Of a stretch of 64,000 nt of DNA, positions 42,687 to 51,394 are shown piece after piece. Source of the DNA: Streptomyces sp. NBC_01262 (GTDB lineage Bacteria; Actinomycetota; Actinomycetes; Streptomycetales; Streptomycetaceae); the NCBI RefSeq assembly GCF_036226365.1, contig NZ_CP108462.1:3390501-3454500 (forward strand), read 5' to 3'. The notes below the pieces were generated by a model. That model saw only the letters and a program-made list of their open reading frames with translations, ran no database searches and was not told the origin of the DNA. The first letter of the stretch is position 1; the number at the start of each line of letters is the position of its first letter. A program made the translations under genes and the position numbers.

Positions 42687-42691
42687 GAACG

Positions 42692-42990
42692 GTTGAGGGA
42701 CGAGACTGGGTCCTGGAAGACCATTTGGAGGGCGCGGGGCGGCACGGAGTGGCGCAGGTCGCCGCTGGTGGGGACGATCAGGCCGACGAGCATGCGGCCG
42801 AGAGTGGTCTTGCCGCTGCCGCACTCGCCGACGAGGCCGAGCGCGCCGCCCGCCTCCAGGGTGAAGCTGAGGCCGTCCACAGCACGTACGGACGACGAGG
42901 AGGACGGGAAGTCAACGGTGAGGTCGGTGCCCGTCGGTCGGCCAGCGCGTACAGGACATCCGCGACGGCGTTGGCGAGCAAAAGCGGGCG
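42692..42990 (-). pseudogene. 5' part of the dppF-like ATPase fused to a permease remnant
   Basis: From the IS607 end the minus strand gives the front of an oligopeptide ABC ATPase: DLTVDFP, VRAVDGLSFTLEAGG, GLVGECGSGKTTLGRML (Walker A) and LQMVFQDPVSSLN, where the element cuts in. Upstream, in another frame, PLLLANAVADVLYALADRR resembles the C-terminus of a DppB/DppC-type permease. A deletion has therefore joined the permease end to the ATPase start. Nothing of the rest of the transporter is in the window. Confidence 0.75.
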
Positions 42991-43240
42991 GAGGGAGGGA
43001 TTCCGCGGGAAGGCAGCCGGAACGGTGACAGCGTTGTCAGGCGGTGGGTCTCGACGCGTCCGGTGCCGTGGAGGTCAACGACAGAGAATGTCGGACACGG
43101 TGTGCCCGGTCACGCCGATCAGCGCCAGCTGAAAGCCGGCGTACTGGGTGGCGCGATCATCGGACATGCGAAAGAGATTGAACGATGCACCCGTCCGACG
43201 TCAAAACCGGATCAGCATACGAACGGCCGACCGACGCACC
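42991..43240. other. Decayed sequence between ABC remnant and DUF3152 gene
   Basis: 250 bases with lower coding character. It holds only a 30-codon frame on the minus strand (43075-43167) of doubtful reality. No further transporter motif is seen. Confidence 0.4.
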
Positions 43241-44572
43241 TCACCCCTTCGGGTAAGGCCACGGATTCGGCTTGCAGGTGAGCCCGTTCAGGGTCAGGAA
43301 CTTCGTCTGCTGCATCATCACCGGCGCGAGCGCGCCGTTCCTCGGGCACAGCTCGTGACTGTGCCCGAGCCGGTGGCCGACCTCGTGGTTGATCAGCATC
43401 TGGCGGTACATGAGCATCCTGGACGGGCCGTACGTCTCGGAGCCCTGCGCCCAGCGATAGGCGTTGATCAGGGTGCGCGGAGTTGACGCCGAGTCACATG
43501 ACACGTTCTCAACCGAGGTGTCCAGGCCGGACTTGGCGCACCACACATCGGTGGTGCCCGGACTGGCGAGGGTGATGACGATGTCGGCGGCGCCCGTTGA
43601 CACCCGCTCGAAGGTCTTCGTACCGCCGTGTCCCCAACTCCGACTGTCGTTCAGGGTCTTGTAGACCGCCTGGGCGAAGACCGCGCCGTCCAGCGGGAGG
43701 CCCTGCTCGACGTCCACCCGTACGCGGTACACCTTGCCCTTGCCGGGGGCCTTCTGGTGGCCGCCGACGGTGCGGAAGCGGCCGGAGAGGGCGAGGTCGG
43801 CCTTGAGGGCGTACGGGCGCACCATGGCCTGGTCGTACGTGAGCGCCACCGCCGAGGCGGAGGGCGAGGCCGCGGTCGCGCGGGTGTCGGAGCGGGAGGC
43901 CGAGCCGTCCGCGGCGCGCGACGCCGTGGCGGAGGTCCGGCCGGAGGCGGAGCTGGACTGCTTGCCGCCGCCCGCGAGCTGACCGGCGACGACGACCGCC
44001 AGGACGGTGACCACGGCGGCGGCCCCGGCGCCGCCGAGGTTACGGCCCTTGCCGCCGCCCTTGGGCGGGGGCCCCTCGGAACCGGAACCGGAGCCGGAGC
44101 CGGAACCCGGTCCGCCCGGGGGCAGCTCGTCGAAGGCCTCGACGAAGTCGCGGCGGGGCGCCGGTATTCGCCCGCCGGGCGTGCGCTGGCGCGGGAACTT
44201 CGGCGCGGCCGGGGGTGCGCCGAAGGCCACGCCCGATCTGTCGTCCTCCAGGAGGTCGTCCACGTCCGGGCCGAGCAGCGCGGCGGAACCGCCGGGGCCC
44301 GTGCTCCAGGACTCGGCGCCGCCCCAGGCCTCGTGCTCGCGGTGCTCGGGGTGCGAGTAGGCCCACTCCGGGCGCCGTGCGGGCTGCCGGGCGGGGGCCG
44401 GGGGCTGCAACGACCGGCCGGGAGCCCGCCGCCGCCGGCCCGTGCCGGGGGCGGCCGGGGAGGGCGGCGGACCGCCCGGAATGCCTGAGCCGGAACCGGA
44501 GCCGAAGCCTGAGCCCCCGGCCATACCGTCGCTGCGGCCCTCACGGCCGCCGGATGCGCTGTGCCTGCCCAT
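43241..44572 (-). CDS. DUF3152 membrane-anchored putative metallopeptidase
   Basis: 443 aa, ATG 44572. The first 190 residues are low-complexity Gly/Ser/Pro (GSGSGSGSGSEGPPPKGGGK) and cytoplasmic by prediction. One membrane segment (AAAVVTVLAVVVAGQLAGG) is near 190-210. Then a Ser/Ala linker and a DUF3152 domain with LINHEVGHRLGHSHELC, a HExxHxxGHxH-like zinc site, and paired cysteines (WCAKSG, VSCDS, LCPRNG, LTCKP) fitting an extracellular fold. The family is probably a secreted-side zinc peptidase. The start lies three bases after the stop of the upstream hydrolase gene, so the two are co-transcribed. Confidence 0.87.
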   Translation of the reverse strand: MGRHSASGGREGRSDGMAGGSGFGSGSGSGIPGGPPPSPAAPGTGRRRRAPGRSLQPPAPARQPARRPEWAYSHPEHREHEAWGGAESWSTGPGGSAALLGPDVDDLLEDDRSGVAFGAPPAAPKFPRQRTPGGRIPAPRRDFVEAFDELPPGGPGSGSGSGSGSEGPPPKGGGKGRNLGGAGAAAVVTVLAVVVAGQLAGGGKQSSSASGRTSATASRAADGSASRSDTRATAASPSASAVALTYDQAMVRPYALKADLALSGRFRTVGGHQKAPGKGKVYRVRVDVEQGLPLDGAVFAQAVYKTLNDSRSWGHGGTKTFERVSTGAADIVITLASPGTTDVWCAKSGLDTSVENVSCDSASTPRTLINAYRWAQGSETYGPSRMLMYRQMLINHEVGHRLGHSHELCPRNGALAPVMMQQTKFLTLNGLTCKPNPWPYPKG

Positions 44573-44575
44573 GGG

Positions 44576-45562
44576 CTACTTCGGGCCCCCGTCCGTATAG
44601 GCCGTGCCGTCATACGCCGTGTCGTCCAGCAGCTCGCGTACCGCCCGCGCCACCAGAACGGGGTGCTCCATCATCGCCACATGCCCGCTGTCCGTCAGCG
44701 CCAGCAGCCGCGAGTCCCGGAACGCCCGGCTCGCCCGCGCCGCCATCCGGAAGGACACCAGCCGGTCCTGGCGGCCGTACACCAGCAGTGTGGGGGCCAG
44801 CACCCGCTCGGCCTGCCGCCACAGCGACTGCTGGCCGCCCAGGGTGTACGCGTCCACGACCCCGCGCGTCGAGCGCGAGAGCGCGTCCCAGAAGTACGGC
44901 AGCGCCAGTCGGCGCTCGTACTCCCCCGCGTGCTCGGCGAAGTCCGCCTCGCTGACCTCGTCCGGCTGCCCGTAGCAGAGCGCCACCAGTTCGCGGGTCC
45001 GCCGCTGCGCGTCCCAGTCCCGGGTGGCCCTGGCGACCAGCGCCGGGATGCCGGGCAGCCCGAACAGGCCGGTCGGCAGGGCGCTGCGCTGCGGCGGGAT
45101 CTCGGGGAGCGCGGGAGAGACGAGCGTCAGGGTGCGTACGAGATCGGGCCGGGCCGCCGCGATCTTGGTGGCCACCGCCCCGCCGAGTGAGTTGCCGAAC
45201 AGGTGCACCGGGCCCCGACCGTCCGCCTCCAGCAGCCGCAGCACCGCCCGCGCGTGCCCGGAGACCGAGTAGTCGCCGTCGTCCGGCGGCGGGGAGTAGC
45301 CGAAGCCCGGCAGGTCCACGGCCTCGCAGGCCAGCCGGTCGTCGAGCAGCCGCATGAGCGCCGACCAGTTGGTCGAGGAGCCGCCCAGGCCGTGCACGAA
45401 GACCGCCGGGTCACCGCCCGTGCCGGTCCGTGACCGCAGGGTCAGCGTCAGGCCCGGGAGCGTCACCTCGCGCACCGTTTCGCCGTCGCCCGCTCTCGCC
45501 CCGGAGGGGGGCACGGGCGCGGTGGTGAGAACGGCCGCTTCGGGGGACTCCGTCGAGGACAT
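44576..45562 (-). CDS. Alpha/beta hydrolase
   Basis: 328 aa, ATG 45562. Alpha/beta fold with the oxyanion HG in VFVHGLGGSSTNW, nucleophile elbow GNSLGGAVA (Ser), acid in YGRQDRLVS and the catalytic His in DSGHVAMMEHP. The substrate is unknown. It precedes the DUF3152 gene in one transcription unit. No signal peptide is evident. It is divergent from the small acidic protein gene. Confidence 0.88.
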   Translation of the reverse strand: MSSTESPEAAVLTTAPVPPSGARAGDGETVREVTLPGLTLTLRSRTGTGGDPAVFVHGLGGSSTNWSALMRLLDDRLACEAVDLPGFGYSPPPDDGDYSVSGHARAVLRLLEADGRGPVHLFGNSLGGAVATKIAAARPDLVRTLTLVSPALPEIPPQRSALPTGLFGLPGIPALVARATRDWDAQRRTRELVALCYGQPDEVSEADFAEHAGEYERRLALPYFWDALSRSTRGVVDAYTLGGQQSLWRQAERVLAPTLLVYGRQDRLVSFRMAARASRAFRDSRLLALTDSGHVAMMEHPVLVARAVRELLDDTAYDGTAYTDGGPK

Positions 45563-45717
45563 GGAGGCATATTACGAGACGATCACGCGTCCGCTTGTGT
45601 GTTCGCCGCCACTCGCATCGCAAAGCGTTGGTTGCCACTCTGCGCGCCAGGGCACTCTCTCCTACGCTCGCAGGTAGGGGAAGGCGACGTGCACAGAGAG
45701 CTCAGAGAGGACGAGCC

Positions 45718-45942
45718 GTGTCCGACGACATCGAGACATTCGAGAACGCCTTTGACAGTGATGACACAGAGGACGACGCCGAGCTCGACCTGGAGGCCCC
45801 CGAGGCCGACGCCGCCGACCAGCACATCGAACTGCTCCAGCACCGCGACGTTCCCATCACCGAACGCCCCGACGACGCGGACCCGGCGGACGCCGCCGAC
45901 CAGCGCCGCGTCGTGGAGCTGGACGAGGACGACTACCGCTGA
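45718..45942 (+). CDS. Small very acidic protein
   Basis: 74 aa from GTG 45718 with GAGAGGAC upstream. About 40 percent of residues are Asp or Glu (FDSDDTEDDAELDLEAPEAD), with a conserved-looking core HIELLQHRDVPITERPDDAD and a C-terminal ELDEDDYR. No cysteines. It may be an intrinsically disordered partner of a basic protein or RNA polymerase. I recognise it only as a conserved Streptomyces small protein. Transcribed just before the TetR gene. Confidence 0.7.
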   Translation: MSDDIETFENAFDSDDTEDDAELDLEAPEADAADQHIELLQHRDVPITERPDDADPADAADQRRVVELDEDDYR

Positions 45943-46069
45943 GGAGGGTGTGCGGATTCCCAGCCAGTGAGAATGTGCGTTCGCACGGCGCACGGCCCCG
46001 CTACTGAAAAGTACGATGGCCACCGCAGCGCACTCGCAGTGCACTGGAACGAACCACATGGGAGGCGGC

Positions 46070-46705
46070 GTGACAGCCATCGAGCACACTGAGGCGCGCC
46101 CTCGCGGGACCCGCCTGCCGCGCCGGGCCCGCAGGAACCAGCTGCTCGGGGCAGCCCAGGAGGTCTTCGTGGCCCAGGGCTACCACGCGGCCGCCATGGA
46201 CGACATCGCCGAGCGCGCGGGCGTCAGCAAGCCCGTGCTCTACCAGCACTTCCCCGGCAAGCTCGACCTCTACCTCGCGCTCCTGGACCAGCACTGCGAG
46301 GCCCTGTACGACGCGGTGCGCGAGGCGCTGGCCTCCACCACCGACAACAAGCAGCGCGTCTACGCGACCATGGACGCCTACTTCGCCTACGTCGAGGACG
46401 AGGGCGGCGCCTTCCGGCTGGTCTTCGAGTCCGACCTCACCAACGAGCCCGCCGTACGCGACCGGGTCGACAAGGTCTCGCTCCAGTGCGCCGAGGCCAT
46501 CTGCCAGATCATCGCCGAGGACACCGGGCTCTCCCGCGACCAGGCCATGCTGCTGGCCGTCGGCCTCGGCGGGGTCTCCCAGGTCGTCGCCCGCTACTGG
46601 CTGGCCACCAGCAGCCCCGTCCCGCGCGACCAGGCAGTCCAGCTGCTGACCTCGCTCGCGTGGCGCGGCATCGCGGGATTCCCGCTGCACGGGTCCGAGC
46701 ACTGA
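46070..46705 (+). CDS. TetR-family regulator
   Basis: 211 aa from GTG 46070 with GGGAGG five bases upstream; ATG 46058 is possible but lacks such spacing. N-terminal helix-turn-helix: AAQEVFVAQGYHAAAMDDIA, AGVSKPVLYQHFPGKLDLYL. The C-terminal ligand domain is of the kind seen in a broad Streptomyces group next to DUF3107. Neighbouring targets are not obvious; the preceding acidic-protein gene or the following DUF3107 gene may be in its regulon. Confidence 0.9.
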   Translation: MTAIEHTEARPRGTRLPRRARRNQLLGAAQEVFVAQGYHAAAMDDIAERAGVSKPVLYQHFPGKLDLYLALLDQHCEALYDAVREALASTTDNKQRVYATMDAYFAYVEDEGGAFRLVFESDLTNEPAVRDRVDKVSLQCAEAICQIIAEDTGLSRDQAMLLAVGLGGVSQVVARYWLATSSPVPRDQAVQLLTSLAWRGIAGFPLHGSEH

Positions 46706-46826
46706 TCCGGGCCTGGCCCGAGCACCAATCTGTTCGCTGTGGGCGTTGCGGCCTGCGGATCACGAAAGCGTCCACGCGGCTAATGTGAGCTGCGTACACC
46801 GCCAGACCATCGGAGGGACAAAAGCC

Positions 46827-47057
46827 GTGGAGGTCAAGATCGGCGTGCAGCACGCGCCGCGCGAGATCAACATCGAGAGCGTGCAGTCGGCCGAGGAAGT
46901 CGAGAAGGCCGTCGCCGACGCCCTTTCCGGCGCCGCCAAGCTGCTGAGCCTGACGGACGAGCACGGCCGGAAGGTGCTCGTGCCCGCCGACCGGCTGGCG
47001 TATGTCGAGATCGGCGAGCCGGCCGCGCGCCGGGTCGGCTTCGGCGCCTCGCTCTAG
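46827..47057 (+). CDS. DUF3107 family protein
   Basis: 76 aa from GTG 46827 with CGGAGGG upstream. The sequence EVKIGVQHAPREINIESVQS is the strongly conserved start of DUF3107, an ATP-binding-like small family found in actinobacteria, ending VPADRLAYVEIGEPAARRVG. Cytoplasmic. No function is established to my knowledge. A terminator hairpin follows immediately. Confidence 0.9.
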   Translation: MEVKIGVQHAPREINIESVQSAEEVEKAVADALSGAAKLLSLTDEHGRKVLVPADRLAYVEIGEPAARRVGFGASL

Positions 47058-47072
47058 CTTCGGCGAACGATG

Positions 47073-47110
47073 CGGCGGGTCGCCCATTGGGGCGGCCCGC
47101 CGTTTCGTTT
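47073..47110 (+). terminator. Terminator after DUF3107
   Basis: Stem CGGCGGGTCGCC against GGCGGCCCGCCG, then GTTTCGTTT, a short T-rich run. Confidence 0.75.
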
Positions 47111-47167
47111 CCCCTCCGCCCGGGGTATGAGCGTCAACGTCCGAACAATCCCCCGGGGAGGGCCACG

Positions 47168-47446
47168 ATGATGTGGGAAGCGCTCGCGTTCGCAGCCCTT
47201 GGGCTGGCCGCCGCCTATGCCACGGTACGGCTGCTCGCCGCCAGGCTGCCCGCACCGACCCTCGTCCTGGCCACCGGCCCGGTGGCCGCGCTGATCGGCG
47301 GCTTCCTGGCCCGCGCGATCCTCGGCGGCGGACACGTTCTGCTCACCCTGGTCGTGGCCGCCGCCGTCGCCGTCGCGCTGCTCTCCCTGCTCATCCGCCC
47401 GGCGGACCGCCGCGGCCCCCGCTCGTCATCACCCCGGCCCGCTTAA
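47168..47446 (+). CDS. Small three-helix membrane protein
   Basis: 92 aa from ATG 47168 (GGGGAGGG upstream). Three hydrophobic segments (LAFAALGLAAAYATVRLL; LVLATGPVAALIGGFLARAI; VLLTLVVAAAVAVALLSLL) and a basic, Ser/Pro-rich tail. No family motif is recognised. It stands alone between a terminator and the convergent ferritin-like gene. Confidence 0.75.
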   Translation: MMWEALAFAALGLAAAYATVRLLAARLPAPTLVLATGPVAALIGGFLARAILGGGHVLLTLVVAAAVAVALLSLLIRPADRRGPRSSSPRPA

Positions 47447-47510
47447 CGGCTGACGCCGCGACCGCACTGGATTCGCCTGGTCCGTCCGGTGCCCGCTGCC
47501 GTCCGGCCGG

Positions 47511-48254
47511 TTACGCCGCCAGGCCCAGCGCGGCCATCCGCTTGGTGTGGGCCTCCGTGATGCGCGTGAACATGCGGCCGACCTCGGCGAGGTCGAAGCC
47601 GTCGGCGACGCCGCCCACGAGCATCGTGGAGAGCGCGTCGCGGTCGGCGACGACCCGCTGGGCCTGGGAGAGGGCCTCGCCCATGAGGCGGCGGGCCCAC
47701 AGGGCGAGCCGGCCGCCGACGCGGGGCTCGGCCTCGATCGCGGCGCGGACCTTCTCGATGGCGAAGGACGCGTGGCCGGTGTCGTCGAGGACGGACAGGA
47801 CGAGCCCCCGCGTATCGGAGTCGAGGCGGGCCGCGACCTCGCGGTAGAAGTCGGAGGCGATCGAGTCGCCGACGTAGGCCTTGACCAGGCCCTCCAGCCA
47901 GTCCGACGGCGCGGTCTGCCGGTGGAACTCGTCCAGCGCGGCCGCGAAGGGCTGCATCGCGGCGGTGGGCTCCGCCTCGATCGCGGTGAGGCGGTCCCGC
48001 AGCTGCTCGAAGTGGTGGAACTCCGCGGAGGCCATCGCCGCGAGCTCCGCCTTGTCCGACAGGGTCGGCGCGAGCTTGGCGTCCTCCGCGAGCCGCTCGA
48101 AGGCGGCCAGCTCGCCGTACGCGAGCGCGCCCAGCAGGTCCACCACCGCCGCGCGGTACTGCGGCTCCGCGGAGGCAGCCGCCCAGTTCTTGGCGGCGAT
48201 CGTCGTTTCGGTCTCGTCAGGCGTCTCGTCAGGCGTCTGGTCAGGCGTCTCCAT
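47511..48254 (-). CDS. Ferritin-like fold protein (MiaE-like)
   Basis: 247 aa from ATG 48254. After a repetitive N-terminus (DQTPDETPDETET) comes a four-helix ferritin-like domain with metal-ligand patterns YGELAAFERL, ASAEFHHFEQL and later DDTGHASFAIEKV. This resembles the tRNA 2-methylthio-hydroxylase (MiaE) type di-iron fold used across actinobacteria under the name ferritin-like protein. An enzymatic role in tRNA modification is possible but not shown. It lies upstream of and divergent from the DEAD-box helicase, an RNA-metabolism context. Confidence 0.8.
   Translation of the reverse strand: METPDQTPDETPDETETTIAAKNWAAASAEPQYRAAVVDLLGALAYGELAAFERLAEDAKLAPTLSDKAELAAMASAEFHHFEQLRDRLTAIEAEPTAAMQPFAAALDEFHRQTAPSDWLEGLVKAYVGDSIASDFYREVAARLDSDTRGLVLSVLDDTGHASFAIEKVRAAIEAEPRVGGRLALWARRLMGEALSQAQRVVADRDALSTMLVGGVADGFDLAEVGRMFTRITEAHTKRMAALGLAA
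48211..48246. repeat. 12-bp tandem repeat in the ferritin-like gene start
   Basis: GTCTCGTCAGGC three times (third copy with one change), encoding TPDE units at the N-terminus. Confidence 0.9.
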
Positions 48255-48648
48255 GCTGGGCACAATAGCCCGCCCGGGCTGGGCGGCAACCACCCCGTCG
48301 GCCGCCGATCGCGCGGTCCGGCTCGCGTGCCGTCTCGCATGCCGGGAAAATCCATCCGCCGCAGCTGCGTGATTCCGGGGTACAGTGATATGAGCCCGCC
48401 GGTTTCACACAGGCGGGTGACGCATTAAACGCACGAAATGCACGCATTGCAATTGGATGCCCGGTCGGTGGCCCGATCGGCTCCACGACCACCCTCCTCA
48501 CATGGGGAGGGGCCCACTCGCGACACGTGCGAGGGCAGCGGTCCCGCGCTTTCTCAGCCACTCACGGCTGTGTACCAACACCCCGCGCGGTCAGTGACGT
48601 ACGTATTGGTTACGCCTTACCTCGTCGCTCGACCCCCCTCACCGCTCA
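48255..48648 (+). promoter_or_regulatory. Long leader/promoter region of the DEAD-box helicase gene
   Basis: 394 bases without a gene, less G+C-rich than the flanks. It contains hairpins (GCCCGCCGGTTTCACACAGGC near 48392-48416; CCTCCTCACATGGGGAGG near 48493-48511). A long structured leader is usual for cold- or stress-controlled RNA helicase genes. No known riboswitch is recognised. Confidence 0.45.
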
Positions 48649-50334
48649 GTGCCGCGTCTCACAGAAGAGGCAAGCATCCTGACCACCACCACGACTTTCC
48701 GCAGTCTCGGGATTCTCCCCGAGACCGCCGAGGCCCTTGAGGCTGTCGGCATCATCACCCCGTTCCCGATCCAGGAGATGACGCTCCCGGTGGCCCTCGC
48801 GGGCAACGACGTCATCGGCCAGGCCAAGACCGGCACCGGCAAGACGCTGGGCTTCGGCCTCCCGCTCCTGGAGCGCGTCACCGTCCCCATCGACGTCGAG
48901 GCCGGCCGCGCCAAGCCCGAGGCCCTCGTCAACGGTCCCCAGGCCCTCGTGGTCGTCCCCACCCGCGAGCTGTGCCAGCAGGTCACCAACGACCTGCTGA
49001 CCGCCGGCAAGGTCCGCAACGTACGCGTCCTCGCGATCTACGGCGGCCGGGCCTACGAGCCCCAGGTCGAAGCCCTGAAGAAGGGCGTCGAGATCGTCGT
49101 CGGCACCCCGGGACGGCTGCTCGACCTCGCCGGGCAGAAGAAGCTCAACCTCGGCAACGTCCGCGCGCTCGTCCTCGACGAGGCCGACGAGATGCTCGAC
49201 CTCGGCTTCCTGCCGGACGTCGAGAAGATCATGGACATGCTGCCGGCCAAGCGCCAGACGATGCTCTTCTCGGCCACGATGCCGGGCGCCGTCATCGGCC
49301 TCGCCCGCCGCTACATGTCGCAGCCCACGCACATCAGCGCCACCTCGCCCGACGACGCGGGCGCCACTGTCGCCAACATCACCCAGCACGTCTTCCGCGC
49401 CCACAACATGGACAAGCCCGAGCTCGTCTCGCGCATCCTCCAGGCCGACGGCCGTGGCCTCGTCATGGTCTTCTGCCGCACCAAGCGCACCGCCGCCGAT
49501 GTCGCCGAGCAGCTGGAGAAGCGCGGCTTTGCCTCCGGCGCGGTCCACGGCGACCTCGGGCAGGGCGCCCGCGAGCAGGCGCTGCGCGCCTTCCGCAACG
49601 GCAAGGTCGACGTCCTGGTCTGCACGGATGTCGCCGCGCGCGGCATCGATGTGGAAGGCGTCACCCACGTCATCAACTACCAGACGCCGGAGGACGAGAA
49701 GACCTACCTCCACCGCGTCGGCCGCACCGGCCGCGCGGGCGCGTCCGGTATCGCCATCACGCTGGTCGACTGGGACGACATCCCGCGCTGGAAGCTCATC
49801 AACAAGGCGCTGGACCTTCCCTTCGACGAGCCCGAGGAGACCTACTCGACCTCGGAGCACCTCTACGAGCTGCTCGGCATCCCGGCCGGCACGAAGGGTG
49901 TCCTCCCGCGTGCGGATCGCACCCGCGCAGGCCTCGGCGCGGAGGAGGTCGAGGATCTCGGCGAGACCGGTGGCCGTGGCGCCCGAGGCGGTCGCAAGCC
50001 CGCCGTCGCCGCCGCTTCCGCCCCCGTCACGGAGGAAGAGCGCCCCGCCCGTCCCCCGCGCCAGCGCCGCCGCACCCGCAACGGCCAGACGCTCGACGCG
50101 GCCGAGGTGACCCCCGCCCCGGCCGAGGTCGCTCCCGCCGCCGAGGACGACGCCAAGCCCGCCCCCCGGCGCCGCCGCCGCACCCGCGCGACCGCGACCG
50201 CGACCGCGGTCGTCGAGGCTCCGGCAGCCGAAGCCCCGGTCGTGTCTGCTGACACCGACGCCGACGCCGAGGCCAAGCCCGCCCGCCGTCGCCGTCGCAC
50301 CCGCGTGACCGCCACCTCCGGCGAAAACAGCTGA
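48649..50334 (+). CDS. DEAD-box ATP-dependent RNA helicase
   Basis: 561 aa from GTG 48649. An in-frame CTG at 48679 has a better ribosome site (GAAGAGG, eight bases before), so the true start is open. Motifs: Q-motif near TPFPIQEMTLP, AKTGTGKT, PTRELCQQ, VGTPGRL, VLDEADEML, FSATMP, VFCRTKRTA, VARGIDVEG-like region and HRVGRTGRAG. From about residue 430 a basic tail follows with three copies of an Arg cluster (RQRRRTRNG, RRRRRTRAT, RRRRRTRVT) separated by acidic spacers, likely RNA-binding. Long leader upstream. Confidence 0.95.
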   Translation: MPRLTEEASILTTTTTFRSLGILPETAEALEAVGIITPFPIQEMTLPVALAGNDVIGQAKTGTGKTLGFGLPLLERVTVPIDVEAGRAKPEALVNGPQALVVVPTRELCQQVTNDLLTAGKVRNVRVLAIYGGRAYEPQVEALKKGVEIVVGTPGRLLDLAGQKKLNLGNVRALVLDEADEMLDLGFLPDVEKIMDMLPAKRQTMLFSATMPGAVIGLARRYMSQPTHISATSPDDAGATVANITQHVFRAHNMDKPELVSRILQADGRGLVMVFCRTKRTAADVAEQLEKRGFASGAVHGDLGQGAREQALRAFRNGKVDVLVCTDVAARGIDVEGVTHVINYQTPEDEKTYLHRVGRTGRAGASGIAITLVDWDDIPRWKLINKALDLPFDEPEETYSTSEHLYELLGIPAGTKGVLPRADRTRAGLGAEEVEDLGETGGRGARGGRKPAVAAASAPVTEEERPARPPRQRRRTRNGQTLDAAEVTPAPAEVAPAAEDDAKPAPRRRRRTRATATATAVVEAPAAEAPVVSADTDADAEAKPARRRRRTRVTATSGENS

Positions 50335-50342
50335 TCCCAGCG

Positions 50343-50381
50343 ATGGGCCCGTACCCCGGCAGCATCGGGGTACGGGCCCAT
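50343..50381 (+). terminator. Terminator after the DEAD-box helicase
   Basis: ATGGGCCCGTACCCC pairs with its exact complement around a 9-base loop. Confidence 0.8.
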
Positions 50382-50448
50382 TGCCATGAGTGCAGGCCGT
50401 GACGGGCCTTACGCTGGTGGGGTCCCTGATCCCCTCCCGAGGAGAGCT

Positions 50449-51387
50449 GTGCCCACCGCGCAGGCGCGCAGCGCCAAGAACAGAGCCGCCGCCCCGGCGG
50501 CAGCCGCCGCCGCGTCCGCCCCGCTGGACTTCACTCTGCTGGCGATCGCGATCACCGGCGTCTCCCTCTCCGCCCCGCTGATCGCGTCGACCGCCGCCCC
50601 CGCCCTGGCGATCGCCTTCTGGCGCAACGCCATGGCCGTGGGCGCACTGAGCCCCTTCACCCTCCTCCGGCGCCACAACCGCGGCGAGCTGCGCCGCATG
50701 GGCCGCCGCGCCCTGCTGCTGTCGGTGACCGCGGGCGTCGTACTCGCCCTGCACTTCGGGCTGTGGCTGCCGAGCCTGTCCATGACCTCGGTGGCCTCGT
50801 CGACCGCCCTGTGCACGACCACCCCGATCTGGACGACGATCTTCCTCCGGCTGCGCGGCCACCGCCCGCCCGCCATGGTCTGGGCGGGTACGGTGCTGGC
50901 CGTCGTCGGGGTCGTGATCCTCACGGGCGTCGACATGGGCCTGTCCCCCCGTGCCCTCGCCGGCGACGCGCTCGCGCTGGGCGGCGGCATCGCCGCGGCT
51001 GCGTACGTCCTGCTGGGCGCCGAGGTCCGACGGACCGTCAGCACGACGGCGTACACCTACGTCTGCTACTCCACGACCGCCGTCGTCCTGCTGGCCGTCT
51101 GCCTCGCCTCGGGCTCCGCCCTCGGCGGCTACGACGCCACGACCTGGGCCAAGCTCCTCGCCCTCACCGTGGCCGCCCAACTGCTCGGCCACAGCCTCCT
51201 CAACCGCGTCGTCCGCGGCCTCGGCCCCTCCACCACCTCGACCGCCATCCTCCTGGAAACCCCGGGCGCCGCCCTCATCGCAGCCCTCTGGCTCGGCCAA
51301 ACCCCGCCAGTGGCGGCCTACCCGGCCCTCGCCGTGATCCTGGCCGGACTGGCGCTGGTCGTCCTGGCCGACCGGAAGAGGCCCTGA
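50449..51387 (+). CDS. DMT-superfamily (EamA) permease
   Basis: 312 aa from GTG 50449 with CGAGGAG upstream. Ten hydrophobic segments in two EamA halves, with characteristic STALCTTTPIWTTIF after the third helix and LLETPGAALIAALWLG in the second half. The N-terminus is Ala-rich and basic. DMT carriers export small metabolites such as amino acids; the substrate is not predictable. It is convergent with corA. Confidence 0.9.
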   Translation: MPTAQARSAKNRAAAPAAAAAASAPLDFTLLAIAITGVSLSAPLIASTAAPALAIAFWRNAMAVGALSPFTLLRRHNRGELRRMGRRALLLSVTAGVVLALHFGLWLPSLSMTSVASSTALCTTTPIWTTIFLRLRGHRPPAMVWAGTVLAVVGVVILTGVDMGLSPRALAGDALALGGGIAAAAYVLLGAEVRRTVSTTAYTYVCYSTTAVVLLAVCLASGSALGGYDATTWAKLLALTVAAQLLGHSLLNRVVRGLGPSTTSTAILLETPGAALIAALWLGQTPPVAAYPALAVILAGLALVVLADRKRP

Positions 51388-51394
51388 GGGGGCC

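Larger units (their letters stand above)
40603..42691 (+). mobile_element. IS607-type element, inactive, inserted in a dppF-like gene
   Basis: It carries a serine-recombinase tnpA and a tnpB in the usual order and overlap. The 8-mer CGGTTGAG occurs at both ends (40601-40608 and 42690-42697), marking approximate borders; IS607 elements make no clean target duplication. Outside the ends the two halves of one ABC ATPase gene read on. The left end has a perfect 10-bp tandem repeat. tnpA has an amber codon and an internal deletion, so the element cannot move by itself. Confidence 0.8.

Noticed and set aside
43075..43167. 30-codon minus-strand frame (MSDDRATQYAGFQLAL...) in the decayed region
   Set aside because: No ribosome site, no neighbours in the same unit, and surrounded by pseudogene sequence; too short to support as a gene.
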